Assembly: GCA_023078685.1 (NCBI GenBank)
Contig: JALGAS010000010.1
Coordinates: 868,001-932,000, forward strand
Source: Neopestalotiopsis rosae
Lineage: Eukaryota > Ascomycota > Sordariomycetes > Amphisphaeriales > Sporocadaceae
DNA length: 64,000 bases
Direction of reading: 5' to 3'
The position numbers and the translations under genes were made by a program. This document shows positions 21,303 to 35,224 of this stretch, piece by piece (positions within the stretch are counted from its first letter, which is position 1; every line of letters starts with the position of its first letter). The notes beneath the pieces are model-generated. The model had not been told where the DNA came from. It saw only the letters and a list, made by a program, of their open reading frames with translations, and did no database searches.

Positions 21303-24300
21303 TTAGCCAGTACCCTCCACTTCTTCCCGCTTCTCGCGACAGACCGGGCAACCCGCCCTCACTTTGTCTCTCAACAACCTGGCACGAGTAACCTTGCTGC
21401 CCACAAAACGACCCCCTCGAGTTCTGTCCTCGTCTTCGTTGACATAACCCGTGAGGCTCGGATCAGGCTCCTCGTCTGGGTTCAGGTACTTGAGCAGATG
21501 GCTTGCGTGAAAGACGTGACCACATGCAAATCCCACAAGAGTCTCCATTTCCCATTCCGTAAAAGGATCATGGCACTGTGCGCAGTGACCGGGTTGTGGA
21601 GAACGGTGATCGTGCTCCGGCTGTTGAGATTTGACTCCACCTACTGCGGCATGCGCCGTTGCTGGATCCACAATCTCCGGTGCAGTCGGCGTAGCGGTTC
21701 CGCTCATCTGTGGCGCCGCGCCCTTTGAGACAATGGTCGGCACTTCCTTGACTTCAACGTCCACATGATCCTCCGCTTTCACCAACACTTCGAACTTGAT
21801 GCCCTTTCTCTGACCCATTCGCAGCATGTTTTGCGCTGCTGCCACCTCGGACCTCAGGACACGAGCAACTCCTGACGAGATACTGTACTGAATCTCATGT
21901 TCTTTCATAATGTGCTTCAAGCCTTCTCGCAAGCCTGGAATCTCCAATCCTTCCGGTATCCGGCGTATCAAAGTGATAGGATCAATGGCTGTACCGACTT
22001 CCTCGAGCAAGCCACGAATAAACCGTGGCTTATCCATGCTGTAGTGTAAAAGGTCCTCCCACAGATCTGGATCGTCTTTGTCTTTGGCAAACGCAATGGC
22101 CTGAGAAACATCGCCGAGTCGGTCGATGATCAGGTACAAAGCGCGCTTCATCTGGCCAGTGATTGAGTACAAATGGACCAGCTCTGGCACATAGTTGTAA
22201 CTTTCACATTCTTGCACCGCCTTTTCAAAAGTGTAGCTGGTCGACACTTTCAAAAGATCCATCAGGAGATCCCGGTCAAAGGATGCAAAAAGATGCACGG
22301 CAAGGTCGGCAAACTCGTCCACGAGGCAGATTGCTTCGTCGGGGTCTTGTTCGCGATATGCTTTCCACAATCCGCGGAGGTAAAAGTACAGATACCGGTT
22401 CAAGTCCTTCTTCTGCAATTGCCGAACAACGGTGGCCGGTTTGATCAGTCCACGTTGAGCTTCTTCCACAAGGAGTGTGATGGCCTCTGAAGTTGCTTCT
22501 TCGAGTTCTTCGGCTGACATGCGGTCAAGTTCCGCTTCAGGCACTCTAAGCGCAATGAAACTGGCAACATCATCCGTGACAGCGTCCGCTAGGTGATTCT
22601 CTCTTATCAAGCGCATAGTGGAGTCGGCATCTTGAAGTTTGATATAACACCGCAGAGCATCTCGATACTTCCCGTTCGATTCATGGAGCCATGCGAGAGA
22701 TTCCACGACAATGCGCCAGTCCCGACCTTTCTCGCCATCGTCGATGCTGTCCTCGCGTACATCGCGATATGCGAGCTGATTCTCGAGAGCCGTTGTGATT
22801 GTATGCGTATCGAATAGATCAAACTTCCAACGGTCCAGAAGTTTCTTGAAACGAAGCTTGTCTGTCTGGAGGTAGTGATTGAGCAGTATCTCGTAAACGG
22901 TCCCAGGAATTGCAGGGCGCATAGGTTCTGAAGGCACCAAATCGACAATCTCGTCAAATCTCTTAGCGCCGGCAAATGTGTATATCCATTTCTCCCAACG
23001 ATCCGGCGTGTTGAGGACCTTGGCGGCAATTTGACCAGCGCGAGCCCATTCACCAGCCTCAACCAATTCCTGTATCCACAACTCTCCGATTCGTCGCTTT
23101 TCTTTTTCGGCAGAGGAGTACTGTGATCGAAGATGGGATTCGGATACTGAAGCATCATCCTCGAAGAAATCATCACTGCCCTGTTGAGACTGGCTTGGCG
23201 TCGATGGCACCAACTCGGCAAGCCTTTCAGGGGGCGAAACCATGATTTCGGGGTGATCATCCAGTAGAGCCCATGCCGCTTCATACCGATGATGCTCGAG
23301 AAGCCATGTCAAGTGGTCTCCCATGTCTCGTTTAGTAGCCAGTATACAATCATACGGACTGTGAATAAAGATTTTGGCACCTGGTTTTACCAGGTTCGGG
23401 TGGACTGTTTGTGGTGCTGATCGTGGAATCGCGCGAGCACTGCCTAATGTGCTTCCGATCCGTGCACTTGAGGCGCCATCGTTGCTGCTTCCGCTCTTGA
23501 TGCTGGCCCCAGAACTGAATAATGACGTTGGATTGATGGTGGCATTCCACATGCCGGCACCAAAGTTGGTCATGGCCTCCAATACGCCACGGGATTCCAC
23601 AACTGAAGCTGCATTCTTGGCCGGTAGCACACCGAGATGATAATCATTAGACTTCAGTCGCTCATAACGGCTAACAGTCAAACTATCCTTATCAACCTCA
23701 GCCTGCGATACAAGATCGATCAGCCGCAGCTCTGGTGCTAGTGCATTCGGGTGGCGTTTTATGCCCCCTGATGGTTCGCTACCAGCTGATGCTGTAGACA
23801 ATTTTGCCTTGTGTCCTTTGGCGTGTTTGATATCATCCTCCTCATCTTCTTCGTGGTCTGGTTTACAATATGCTAAAACAAGAAGCAATCTCTGGGTATA
23901 TAACGAAATGCCGGAAATAATACAGTCCATGCGCAGTCTGCTAGGGTTAGCTCGGTCGTCGCGTCAAGCCTGCATGTTACGACTTACTTCTTTGCAATCT
24001 CTGCCCTGCCAATGGATTTCTCGCCCACGTGGCGCCCAGCGCCGATGCCACCAGCATGCACGTGGATTATCCATATGGTACCGCCCCACCCAACCAATAA
24101 TCTTTCAAATTGTTTACCATGCTTGGTCGCTTTCTTTGTGGTTGCAGGCGCTGTACTTTCGACTCGCTCGGTGGGAACATCGTCTTCATCTGAGTCGATG
24201 GCCTGTTCGTCAATCCACTCGGCTCGACCTTTCCAAACTCCAGCCATTTCTTCCCACTCGTCCGTTTGTGGCCTGTCAATATGGCCGATCCGTTTCCAAG

Positions 24301-25361
24301 CATCCTCTGCATCGGCAGAATCCAGGTGCAGCTTGGACCGCATGATCTTGATACCATGCTCATTCAGCCAAACGACATATTTGCCAGAGAGCGACCACTT
24401 AATCGCACTGATGGTTCCTTCACCTGAATGAAGGACTGTATCTCTGCCGGTATTAGCTCCCAGACCCATGCTACCGAGCCACCCAGAAGCGGCTGCTGCA
24501 GCGGTACCCACTGTCGATGATGTGCTTCGACCCTGTGGAGGAGTAACGGTAAGAACGAGACTACCAGCAGTGCCTCCGGAAAGATAAGTTCTATCGTTCT
24601 TGTAATCAGGCGACAACGCAACAGCTTGTACAGGCCTTGCAAAGTTCCTCAGCGAAACATCCTTGAAATCCATGAGAGACTGTACACAGACATGACCATC
24701 CATGGACGATGTGCCAATGAAAATGTTGTTCGACGGGATATTCGGTAGTGGTTCAGGCTCGCGAGATTTGCGAGGAAGGTCAGCTGTTGTCTTCCTGGAA
24801 GGCGCCGCCGCCATGGCTTTTGTGGCTACATCGGACTTGAGAGACGTCGGTGGTAATGGTGGCGGGAACGGCGATATAGAAAGATTCGACACTGAAGCTT
24901 GATGCGCGTGGTAGTGTCGCAACGTCTGGAAAACGGGGAGTTGGACGACATGCTGAACGCTTGGGAATTAACTCGGTGCGGACTCAATAGCAATATTTCG
25001 GTATCTTCCTTACAATGTTGCCTGCATCAGTACCTATTATCATCTTGTCGCCTGCAACGAGAAACGCAGTTGTCATGTCTTGCCTATAGACGGCATTCAA
25101 GTGTTGCGTCAGGCGGGCATATTTGAGCTTCGGCTCGTCGTCTTCATCGTCCGTCTCGTCATCGTCATCATCGTCGGAGTCATCCTGCTCTGCTATCTCC
25201 TCGCCCTCTCCGCTGTCGTCGCTCTCCTCCGAGTCTTGGGCGATGGGGCTGTCCTCCTCGGGCCGTGGCTCGACCTTGACGAGCTCCGGTCCCGAATCAG
25301 ATGGCGTCTCGTCATGTTGGCGGTCTGCATTGTCGCCCGGGGCGGATGGAGCGTCCGTCAT
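21303..25361 (-). CDS. VPS41: Vacuolar protein sorting protein 41 (HOPS subunit)
   Basis: Three exons: 25014-25361, 23988-24952 and 21303-23937, for 1315 residues; introns are 61 and 50 bases. VPS41 is the effector subunit of the HOPS tethering complex, which drives fusion at the vacuole and late endosome through the Rab7-type GTPase Ypt7. A strongly acidic stretch (about residues 40-80) is followed by a WD40-type propeller, including WLNEHGIKIMRSK near residue 320 and RLLVGWGGTIWIIHVHAGG near 405. The junction to the third exon reads KLRMDCIISGISLYTQ, a conserved VPS41 sequence. The central part is an alpha-solenoid of the clathrin-heavy-chain-repeat type. A RING-H2 finger closes the protein (Cys1223 onward, ending CPVC about 11 residues before the stop). 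The acidic N-terminus followed by KYARLTQ matches my recollection of yeast Vps41. The upstream GTG at 25412 is not a plausible start. Confidence 0.92.
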
Positions 25362-25867
25362 GATGGGCAGCTCAAGAAACTCCTTCGCATGGCTGGGGAA
25401 ACGACCAAACACCCACTCACGCCAAATCGCGAATTTAAGTTGTTGATATGCACTCTCGTAGCTCTAGGAGCTTGCCCTGTATGAGGTAGCTTCAACCAAG
25501 ACTCCGAAATGAGAGCAACCAAGCTACGTCAGCCATGCGACAGGCTGCATGTACAGTGTGCGTATCTTGAATACTGTGCCAGCGGTATCTTGTGTGGGTG
25601 CATCGGGCGAGCGCTCAACAATCGCGCACAGTGTATTTATCTCTTTGGTGCCCCTCACTAATAAGGTAGTTTTTAGCGTCTACGAAACGGCAGTCGCGTC
25701 TCCCATGGGAATGTGGTTCGAACCTGCGCGCGCTTCATGGCAATCCAGGGCTTGAATTTCCACAACAGCTCCTGCAGTGGCACCGTCAAACCGAGACAAG
25801 GGCTTCAGGCTCGCCCATTTCGAATAAAAGCGCGAGGAGAGGCCTCAATGGAGCAAGCGTATCGACA
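25362..25867. promoter_or_regulatory. Divergent promoter of VPS41 and APC1
   Basis: The 506 bases between the two ATGs must hold both core promoters. I recognise no strong TATA box. A GGTTCGAAC sequence at about 25715 resembles a tRNA B box but has no surrounding tRNA fold. Confidence 0.5.
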
Positions 25868-28800
25868 ATGGCTGCGGTGACATCCCTGGGGCTGCACCAG
25901 CCGACAGCACTTCAATATGCCATCCAGGAACAGCTTTTGAAGGAAAATGCACCAAGCACGGATTATACCTGGGATACTTTTGTCAACCACACTGGCGACG
26001 ATATCGGCGAGGACGAGCTACTGGTTACTAAGGAAGCAGTTGTCTGGTCCCGAGGAAACATTTTCCGTAAATGCTTTGGGTTCAAGCTTGAGAAGGAGAC
26101 TGTCACGCAAGCATTGTTGACCTATTTTCCTACTTCGAGCCAATCTTCGCCGAACAATCTTAAGGACACATCCCAAACGAAGCTCTCTCCCGATGGTCGC
26201 CAGCTTGCAAAGGCCTTGGTTGTCATCTTGAAAACCCAGGCTCACGTTTACTTCTTGGACGGAACCAGTCATGTTGTTCATCTTCCGTTTGAGGTAGAAT
26301 CTGCTTGCGCCGCACCTCATGGTGTCATCATGCAGCGCAGGCAGAGAAACGATGTTGCTTCTATTGCTAGTACCAAGTTCCCACGAGTACCGCCGAACTC
26401 GTTCATATCCACTCAGACGTCTCCCCCATCGATGCGACTTTCGCAACAGTCTACGTTCACGACCGAAACACTCGGCAAGCCAAGAGCATTACCACTGAGG
26501 CTCAACAACAACGGACATGATATATGGGATGTGCCAAACGAAGGAGAGGACTCACACTGGCCTCGCCTTGTGTCCTTGACCGATCCTCTGCTCGATGTAG
26601 GCTTAGTGGTAACACACTCTGATAAGAATGTAAAGCAAAAGGGTCGAAGGGTCTCAGGCAAACCACCGCCCTTTCTTGATCGAGCGGAAGAAATTCTACA
26701 CATTGAAGAGATACCGGTGACAACTTCGCCATCTAATACAGGATCAGAGCCTCTGACGCTGGCTGTAACCATCAACCGAGAGTCCAGCATGTATACTGTT
26801 TGGCGAATGACATATCTACAAAGAGAAGATCCTTTCCGTGCACCCAAGGTTGTAAAAAAGACGACAGATCGCCGCCGTAGCTCAATGCAGCCGGGTCTGC
26901 CAAGTGGTGTTACGTCTCCAGTACAACAGAGTTTTCAGGAGAGCTTCAGTACCCCTCTCCCGGGAAAGCGAAGCCGAAAAAGTGGAAAGCAAGAAAAGGC
27001 CGATAAAGCTTTAGAAAACCTCGAATCTTCACTCGGGCTCGACAAAGATGCAGCCGCGGGTCGACGAAGCTCCCGGCGGGTGAGCTCAATGCTTGCTAGA
27101 GCAGATCTTTCAGCATCTCAAGACCGTGCAGGGTTTAATGACCAACCCCAGGTCGTCAACCTCACTGGGGGCCGCCGAGAGACTTATGGGACTGCGCGTG
27201 TTCGAACAAGCGGTGCTTTCCAAGCTGCTAGCTTTGGCGGTCCTGCAACGCAGACCTCGAATCCTCTGGGCAGCTTCCTAGAACCACCCGTAGACCACTT
27301 GCTTGAGGAGCTACGCAATAACGGCGACGTGGAAGGCTTTCATACCATGGGGCTTGATGATCATGATTTTGATGGCTTGGCACGGGAGATCTTGTTTACC
27401 AAGATTCACAGCGTGTCAGTTGACAACAGCAACGTGAGATATTCGCTTTCGCGAGTTCCCGCCAAAGAGCATTGCAAGGTCTTTTGTCTCGTAGGCCCCG
27501 AGTCTCTGGTCGATGAGCAACATCGACGTCAGGTTCTTGTCGGTGTACAAGATTCTATGGAGAAGCGGCTTCAGCTACTGACACTTCACCTACAAACGAC
27601 TGCCGAATCTGCAGCACCTAGTGCCGATGCGACAAATGTCACGTTTGGCCAGCTACGAAAAGCACAAAATGTCATAGATTGCTGTAAGATCACTGATCAA
27701 AATGTGTCAATGATCCTAGTTCTATCTGAATCTGCGAATGGAGACCGGGAACTCAGTCTCCAAGCGCCCTGGAGTGAGCTTACATCGGTGCAGCTCCCGG
27801 CAAAACTCTTACTTTCGAATTTGCGAGGCTTGGATGAACGTGGTAGCCTTGTGACAAGGGAAGTCGGCCTTCGAAGAGCCGTCACCCCTGTTCTGGGCGA
27901 ATTGGCTGGAGTACGATTCCCTAGGCTTAATGGAGTGGTCGACATCTTTGGAGAGAATCGACAGCTTCACCAGATACGGATTCAGCTGCACCCGTCGCGG
28001 CTCCAAGTCGCCAAAATCTACGACATTCTCAGAGCAGCATTGCCCATTCCGACAGGTGATAAACTCCTTGCTGGATGGTGGCACACTATGGACTGGCTCC
28101 GCAGAGAGAATGTCGATTGTGCAGACCTCGAATGGTCTGCATTTGCTATCCAGCTCTTGTCCGTCTATATGGCACTTGGCCTTGATGATATCCCTGCCGC
28201 TTCAAGCTCCCCAGCTGGACATCGAAGAAAAAGGAGCTTATTGAGGTCCAGTAGCGGTGCTCAAGTCGATTTAAGTGATTGGGATGCTATGAACCTGACT
28301 GAGGCACCCAACTCTGCTACGCATCCACACTGGTTGCAGACTCGAGGTTGGGAATGGATCATGGAACAGGAAGATGCTGCAGCAAGCATGTTTCAGCCCA
28401 GTCAAGGACGACAGGAAGACATGTCGTTCGTGCCGTCCCATATCAGACATGCCCAGGCCTTTATGGCCACCGGATCTGGAGGGGCCGCTTGTGGCCAAGC
28501 TGGATATTTGCCCACGGCTGCAGGCCATACCGAGTCTAGTCGTGTTCACTATGCCCAAGAAATATTGAACGTCCTACATATCCTGTTGGAAGAGCAGAAG
28601 CTAGATGTCAGTGCATCTCAGAAGGTATCTCCTGGCTCATCGGATCTCCAAGCGCTGGTTATGCAAATTGCCCGGTGGCTTCGCTGGAAGACTTGGGTGT
28701 TTTCATACGAGCTGGAGATGCCGCCTGATTTTTCGGGTTTCCATGACAGCCTGAGTAGCGCCTCGATCTCGGAGCGTGTACCAGAACCTCCCTTGTGGAG

Positions 28801-31730
28801 CGCTCTAGAATGGACGCAAGCATGCCTAGCACACGATGTATCAACCCCGATCCCACAAAATGTGGCAAGTATACCAGCTACAATCCTGCCGCAGACAAGG
28901 TTGCTGGCACGCTTCTTCGAGGAATTGAAGTCCAGGACGCCATCGCCTATTCACTTTGTCGAAGCCATGCATAGCAGTGGGATCACGCCTGCCAGATTAG
29001 AATCTTTTCCGGAGGCCATTCTAGTCCCTCTACAAGATGCAGTTTCTCAATGTCAAGCTCGCCCACCATCTACGTGGTCCAAGAGTCTTCTCGATCTTGT
29101 CGATCGTGGTGATATTGGAGCCGTTCTTTCACCGGTTGATAAGAGCCATCCAGGCTCTACCAGTCTCAATGTGAGTTATTCCGGTCCCCTTACTGAGAAC
29201 CAATGCTAATGATGTTTAGGCCTCGTCGCACATATCAACTTGGGATTTCAACTCCCTTTGCCAAAATGTCATGGACTTCAATGACGCTCCAGCCGAGGAT
29301 AGTGCAGAAAGCGACAAGCAAGCAGTGATCCGCGCTATTTTCAGGGAGGATCGACGTCTCGAGGAGACTAGACTCATGCTCAACACCACCAAGCCCAGAG
29401 TCGTGCGCCTAGATCCCGAACCTGAATGGACGGAGCCTTTTTACCTTGAGCAGCAAAAGGAGCTTGTGACGCGCCTTGCCACCAATACCTTGTCCATACC
29501 GACCAGTCGTGGTTTGCTGAATTATGGGCTACGCTTCCCACTCCTCACACAAAAGTATCATATCAATGGCTTTGTGCTCAATTGCATCGTCAAACCGACA
29601 AATGTCACGGTCGGGGTTGACAAGTCACTATTCACAGAAGAGAAGATTGCCTGGGCCTTCTTCCATTCGGGTGTTGCTGCAGGCCTCTCCATATCACGAC
29701 AGGCCAAAGGCGTCGACACGTCCTGGATTCTTTACAACAAACCTGGCAATGATCTAAACAACCGTCACGCCGGATTTCTGCTTGCACTCGGATTGAACGG
29801 GCACCTGAAGGGGCTGGCCAAATGGGTCGCATTCAAATACCTGACGCCAAAGCACACAATGACATCAATCGGGCTTCTCCTAGGACTCGCAGCCTCATAT
29901 ATTGGTACTATGGACTCTCTGATCACAAGATTACTGTCTGTACACGTTACGCGGATGCTGCCTAACGGCGCAGCAGAGCTGAACTTATCACCGCTTGTAC
30001 AGACGGCCGGTATATTGGGCATCGGCCTCTTGTACTGCAACAGTCAGCACCGACGAATGAGCGAGATCATGATGTCGGAAATACATCACGTCGAGACAGA
30101 AGACGATGAGGAGCCACTGCGTAGCGAATGCTACCGATTAGCTGCTGGATTTGCTTTAGGCTTCATCAACCTAGGAAAGGGTGCAGATTTAAAGGGTCTT
30201 CACGACATGCGCATCACGGAGCAATTATTGACACTTGCGTCATCCACCAAGAACATTGAAGTTGTGCACATCCTTGACCGATCAGTTGCAGCTGCCGTCA
30301 TGGCGATCGCGCTCATATATATGAAATCAGAAGATCACATGGTGGCTCGGAAGATTGACGTACCAGAAGCTTTACTGCAGTTCGACTATATACGTCCCGA
30401 TATTCTGCTCCTGCGTACTGTTTCGAAACACTTGATTTTATGGTCCGAAATCCAACCCACTCATGGCTGGGTACGAGAGAACCTGCCTGCGAGGTACCGT
30501 AAGCGGATCAACACACCCACGTCTCCTCTCAATCATCCAGAGTCGCTCAAAAGTACAGATCTACCATTTTTGACCATACTTGCTGGCCTCTGTTACGCCA
30601 TTGCGTTACGATACGCTGGTTCTGGGGATGTACGTGTACGTGACCTGTTGCTTGTGTATTTGCAACGGTTCTACGGATACAGCCGATGCGTATCGCCAAG
30701 TGCAAATTTTGATGAACGCACCGTCAACGTCACAGCTCGTATGTGCCTGGACATTGTGGCACTTTCGACTGCAACTGTAATGGCAGGTACCTGTGACCTG
30801 AAGGTCCTTCGCATCCTTAGATCACTCCATGGGCGAAATGACAGAGATACAACCTATGGTTCGCACATGGCAGCGCACATGGCAATCGGCGTCTTATCTC
30901 TCGGGTGTGGGACTCAAACCTTTAGCACATCCAATCTGGCCATTGCGTCGTTACTGGTGGCGTTCTATCCAGTTTTCCCGGACCAGGTCCAAGATAACAA
31001 GAGCCACCTACAAGCATTCAGACACTTTTGGGTTCTGGCTACTGATCCCCGATGTCTGGTGACGAAAGACTTGTCGACCAACAAACCTGTGAGCGTCTCG
31101 ATTGTCATCAAATTCAAGGATGGCAAGCCTGAGCAGGTGCAGAATACCCCGTGCCTTCTACCACCTCTTGATGACTTGGCCAGCTTGCGTACAAATAGTC
31201 CGGAATTCTGGAATCTCGAATTGAACTTTTCGGGCCCTGATGGAGATCAGATGAAGGAGAAATTTCGCGCCAACCAAGTATTATGCCTACGAAGACGGCC
31301 GGTAGACGGAAACCCATTCTCGGCGACAATGCTTGCACTGGGCCGCCAAGGTGCTGCCGGTCCGAACGAAGAGGGTGCCCAACCGCTGACATGGTTATTC
31401 GATGCATCGGAGAGTCTAGGAAAGCTCACTCATGCAGAGCGAGATATAGCGCTCGATAGCGGAGTAGGCGGGCCCGATGTTGGCCAAAGTAAGGCAAGTG
31501 TCGTGGATACAAGGCTCATACTCGAGGAAAGCGTCAATTCTAGCCAAAGAGACGATCTCATCGGGCTTAAGGGTCTGTTTGAGTGGGTCGATTGGAAGGC
31601 TCGGAATGTTGGCGACGACAAACATGCAAGTACAGATGGTCAAAGCTGGAGCGCCGACGGCTGGCTCAGAGAGAGCGTGATTGAAGACCTGAAGGGAAAG
31701 GTCTGGCTCGCGGCACGCGAGACTGATTAG
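25868..31730 (+). CDS. APC1: Anaphase-promoting complex subunit 1
   Basis: Two exons, 25868-29170 and 29220-31730, split by a 49-base intron, encode 1937 residues. APC1 (BimE in Aspergillus, Cut4 in fission yeast) is the largest scaffold subunit of the anaphase-promoting complex, the ubiquitin ligase that triggers sister separation and mitotic exit. The N-terminal region has the conserved VVWSRGNIFRKCFGFKLEKE near residue 58. Low-complexity basic Ser/Arg-rich segments follow (about 325-400). The C-terminal third contains proteasome/cyclosome-type repeats: GLLLGLAASYIGTMD, then TAGILGIGLLYCNSQHRRMSE, and later HMAIGVLSLGCG. Length agrees with known fungal APC1 proteins. The first ATG of the frame is used. 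The gene is divergent from VPS41, with no functional relation. Confidence 0.92.
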
Positions 31731-33323
31731 ATAATAAGTACGAAGAGTTGTCGGCATTTTTCATATTACCTGGACTTACTGTATGTTATATGACATCACG
31801 AAGCAATAATAGACTCTTCACTTGACGGGCGCAGCGTTGTAGAAAAGGATCATACTACGAACTACTCTTCATGGCAAAGATTGACCTGCAAGCACAATTT
31901 TGCTCGGGGATTATTCGACGTATCGGATGGCAGGCAGCCAGATGTAAGCACTATTCACGCATGCAAAGCCACGGCGGTACTTTCTCGGCAGCAAGGGTGC
32001 CTCGTGTGAGCGAGTGATTGAGTTGGGCGCATTTTGCACAAGAGGCTGGCACTTTGGGACTGAACTGTTTCGAAAAGTAATGGTGAGGATGCCATGAATT
32101 GCTTTCATGGTTGGCCACTTTGCACCTTGGTTTGCTTGAGGAACCTAGAAGACAGAAGAGCCGAAAGATCCCTGCCCGTTCGTCAGCTCATGTCACCACA
32201 TGGATCGACATCGCAACAGGCTGCCTTTGCATATGCATGCCTACCGGTATGGAAACAAAACACACAGAACTCAACGGCTGAAGTGGCGGGCTATGTTTCA
32301 AACTAACACACTTACAGATTGTCTCTGTTGTGTAACATGAAATATTTACAATTAAAGCAGCGAGTCATCACAAATTCAATTCATGTCAAATTTTCATTCC
32401 AAATTTGATCCCCAAAGAAGGATGATAATGATGATGATCGAGTATCGGGGCTGTGGTGGAGTTATTGGTAATTATAGTCGGGTTGAGCCGAGAAGACCCT
32501 AACGGCAACCTAGTGGAAAGCTTGGTACGTGTGCGTCTCCTGCTTTCGGCTCTTAATCACTATACACTTGCCAATCTGAGTTTGGCAAATGGGCCAGGCC
32601 CTGGCTAGACGAATATATTCCAGTCATGATCATGAGCCGTTCATCAATAATTTTCAATCAGTGTTGCAATGAGGACTCTTTTGGGTGGCAGTCTCTCGTT
32701 TTGTTCTACACGCGGTTGAGCGCGATCCTTCCGCCTACAGGGCTACAGGGCTTCTGGCTACAGGGGGTGGGTCAGTGGGAATGGGAGGTGACATCACTAC
32801 TTCCCGCTGCTTTCTACGGCACATCCCAACAGCCCAAACAGCCACAACGGCTGACCTGACTGCGTCGCTTCCTCCCGTACGTCACTCCAGCTCATTTCAC
32901 TCACCCAACTGACCGCGCTAATGGCACTTTCGGCCCCTCGGGAACCGACCGTAGATAGTATGTACAGATCATCACTCTTCATAACGCGCAAAGGGCAGAG
33001 TAAGAGGAAGAGAAAAAGATAAACCCGAGAAACACTGGTGAGCATGTGCGTCATCGGACATAAGAAGAACGTGACACATTTTGCCCGTCGTAGGTGAATG
33101 AATGAATGCTTGGCACTTATAACATTGTAGTATCCTCAGAATCCAAGCCTTGTCGTCCCTAAATGGACAATTCTTCAGTAAAAAGAAAACTAACCACTAA
33201 CGACGATTCCCGTCCCTTGGCAACTGGGCACTTTTTTCCTATACCTGGTCTTGTGCAGGCCGATCATCCCCCGGAAAAGTTGACTTCCCTCTAAAGTCCA
33301 AACAATTTTCAGATTCAACAGCC
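31731..33323. other. Intergenic region
   Basis: About 1.6 kb between APC1 and the SNG1-like gene. It includes a small GATGATAAT run near 32420-32440. Only short frames without domains were seen on either strand. The right part is the promoter and leader of the SNG1-like gene. Confidence 0.5.
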
Positions 33324-35005
33324 ATGGCGCACAGTAGGGGCGTGAGCCGAAGTTATTCGGAATCGACCACGGCATCAACTACGGCGCGCAACAGAGGTCC
33401 TAGGCCCAGGGAATCCGATGATACTCTGAACGATACTATGCGCGTCCTCGACGCCGAGGACGGGAGAATACATTCAGCTAGGCATTACCGGCAACCGCAT
33501 CGATCTGTTGGGTTCTGGCATCAGGGAATGAGCAAAGTGAGAGCAGAGGTTATTAAGAAATGGGCGCTCACTGGTAAGTTGTTATTACAACAAGGGATAT
33601 TATGATGGTGCTTTGCAAGCTAACTCTTCTTTTCATAACAGTCCTCATTCTCATAGTCTTCATTATAGCTGTATTGTCCATGTATTGGGCAGTCCTCTTC
33701 CGCGTGCAAGATAATATGCGCTCCTTGACCGTACAGGTGGTTGATTTCGACGGCCAGGTCGCTCCATACGATAACGTGGAGCCATTTATAGGACCAATGG
33801 TGACGGAACTGGTCCAGCAGAGTATTGACCAGGTCGACGCTCCTACTATTGGGTACGAAATCGTCCCGGTCCGCAGGTTCGACTGGGATCCCATTGCAGT
33901 CCGGCAGTCAGTCTACGACTTTCACAGCTACGCCGCCATCATCGTGAACCCCAACGCCACGGCGCTGCTGATGGAGGCCATTGCCACGGGAAATTCAACC
34001 TACGATCCGACGGGGGCCATACAAATGATTCTCGTATCGGCGCGTTCCGAGTCCACGTACTACAACTACATCATCCCGCAGCTTCAGGCCTTTACCGACA
34101 AGCTCATGGCCCAGTTCGGACCGGCCTGGACGCAGCGCCTCGCGGGCAACGACTCGGTCACCAAGCAGATGCTCAGCGCCGCGCCCGCGGCCGTTAACCC
34201 GGGCATCTCGCCCCTGATGATCGACCTGCGCCCCTTTCAGCCCGCGGCCGCCACGCCCTCGGTGAGCATCGGCCTCATCTACCTCATCATCATGGCCTTT
34301 TTCTCCTTTTCATTCTTCCTGCCAATCCACATGAAGTATATTCAGCCCGCGGGCCACCCGCCGCTGCACTACTGGCAGTTCATCGTCTGGCGCTGGGTCG
34401 CGACCGTGGCGTGCTACTTCCTAATCTCGCTGGCCTACTCGCTCGTATCGCTAGCCTTTCAGATCCCCTTTTGGACCCAACCCGCATCTCCCGTCGACGT
34501 GGCCTTTGGGGCGACGGCCTACGGCCGCGGCTCGTTCCCTGTGTATTGGATGATCAACTTTGTCGGCATGATCGCCCTCGGCCTCGCCTGCGAAAACGTC
34601 GCCATGATTGTCGGCCAGCCCTGGACCGCGCTGTGGCTCATCTTTTGGGTCATTAGCAACGTCTCGACGGGCTTCTACAGCCTTGACTTGGCGCCCGGTT
34701 TCTTCGAGTGGGGGTACGCTTGGCCGCTGCACAATATTGTCGAGGCTAGTCGCTCGCTGCTGTTTGATCTGCACTCGCGCATCGGGCTCAATTTTGGCAT
34801 CTTGTTTGCTTGGTGTGCTGTCAACACTATCCTCTTTCCTTTGTGCTGCTACTTTATGCGCTGGAAGATGGAGCATGGGCAGCGACAGTCGCAAAAGGCC
34901 AAGGACCGGTACTCTGTGGATACGAATGATGGTGAGTTGGAGTTTGCCAAGGAGCAGGGACAGTTGCCGCCGATTCGCAAGAGAGGTTTCATGAGGGGAA
35001 TATAA
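33324..35005 (+). CDS. SNG1-like membrane protein (DUF3533)
   Basis: Two exons, 33324-33573 and 33642-35005, give 537 residues; the 68-base intron falls inside the first membrane segment and the phases close. The layout is a polar cytosolic N-terminus of about 83 residues, one hydrophobic segment (VLILIVFIIAVLSMYWAVLF), a large presumably luminal or external domain of about 200 residues, then five or six membrane segments beginning at VSIGLIYLIIMAFFSFSFFL. The C-terminus is basic and polar. This matches the DUF3533 family that includes yeast Sng1, linked to resistance to nitrosoguanidine and to membrane lipid asymmetry. The biochemical activity is not established. The gene is convergent with the amino-acid transporter, only 219 bases away. 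Confidence 0.85.
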
Positions 35006-35224
35006 GGGCTGGAATTGAGAAACCACGTGTAAGATTAGATTTGATTTTAGCGAAGCATTATGATAGTTCTGCATTAATTGTATTATAAAGGCATACTCTT
35101 GGTTGTGGCTGTGTTGCATAGTCATATCATCGTCGCGGTCTAGCCCTTTGCCAATTGTTCCGCTGAGGCTCATCAAATTGAATTTACCCCCATTATTTGA
35201 TTATAATGGGTGATGCAAGGAAAC

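Noticed and set aside
25708..25725. GGTTCGAACCT resembling a tRNA B box
   Set aside because: There is no A box at a proper distance and the flanks do not form a T-stem.
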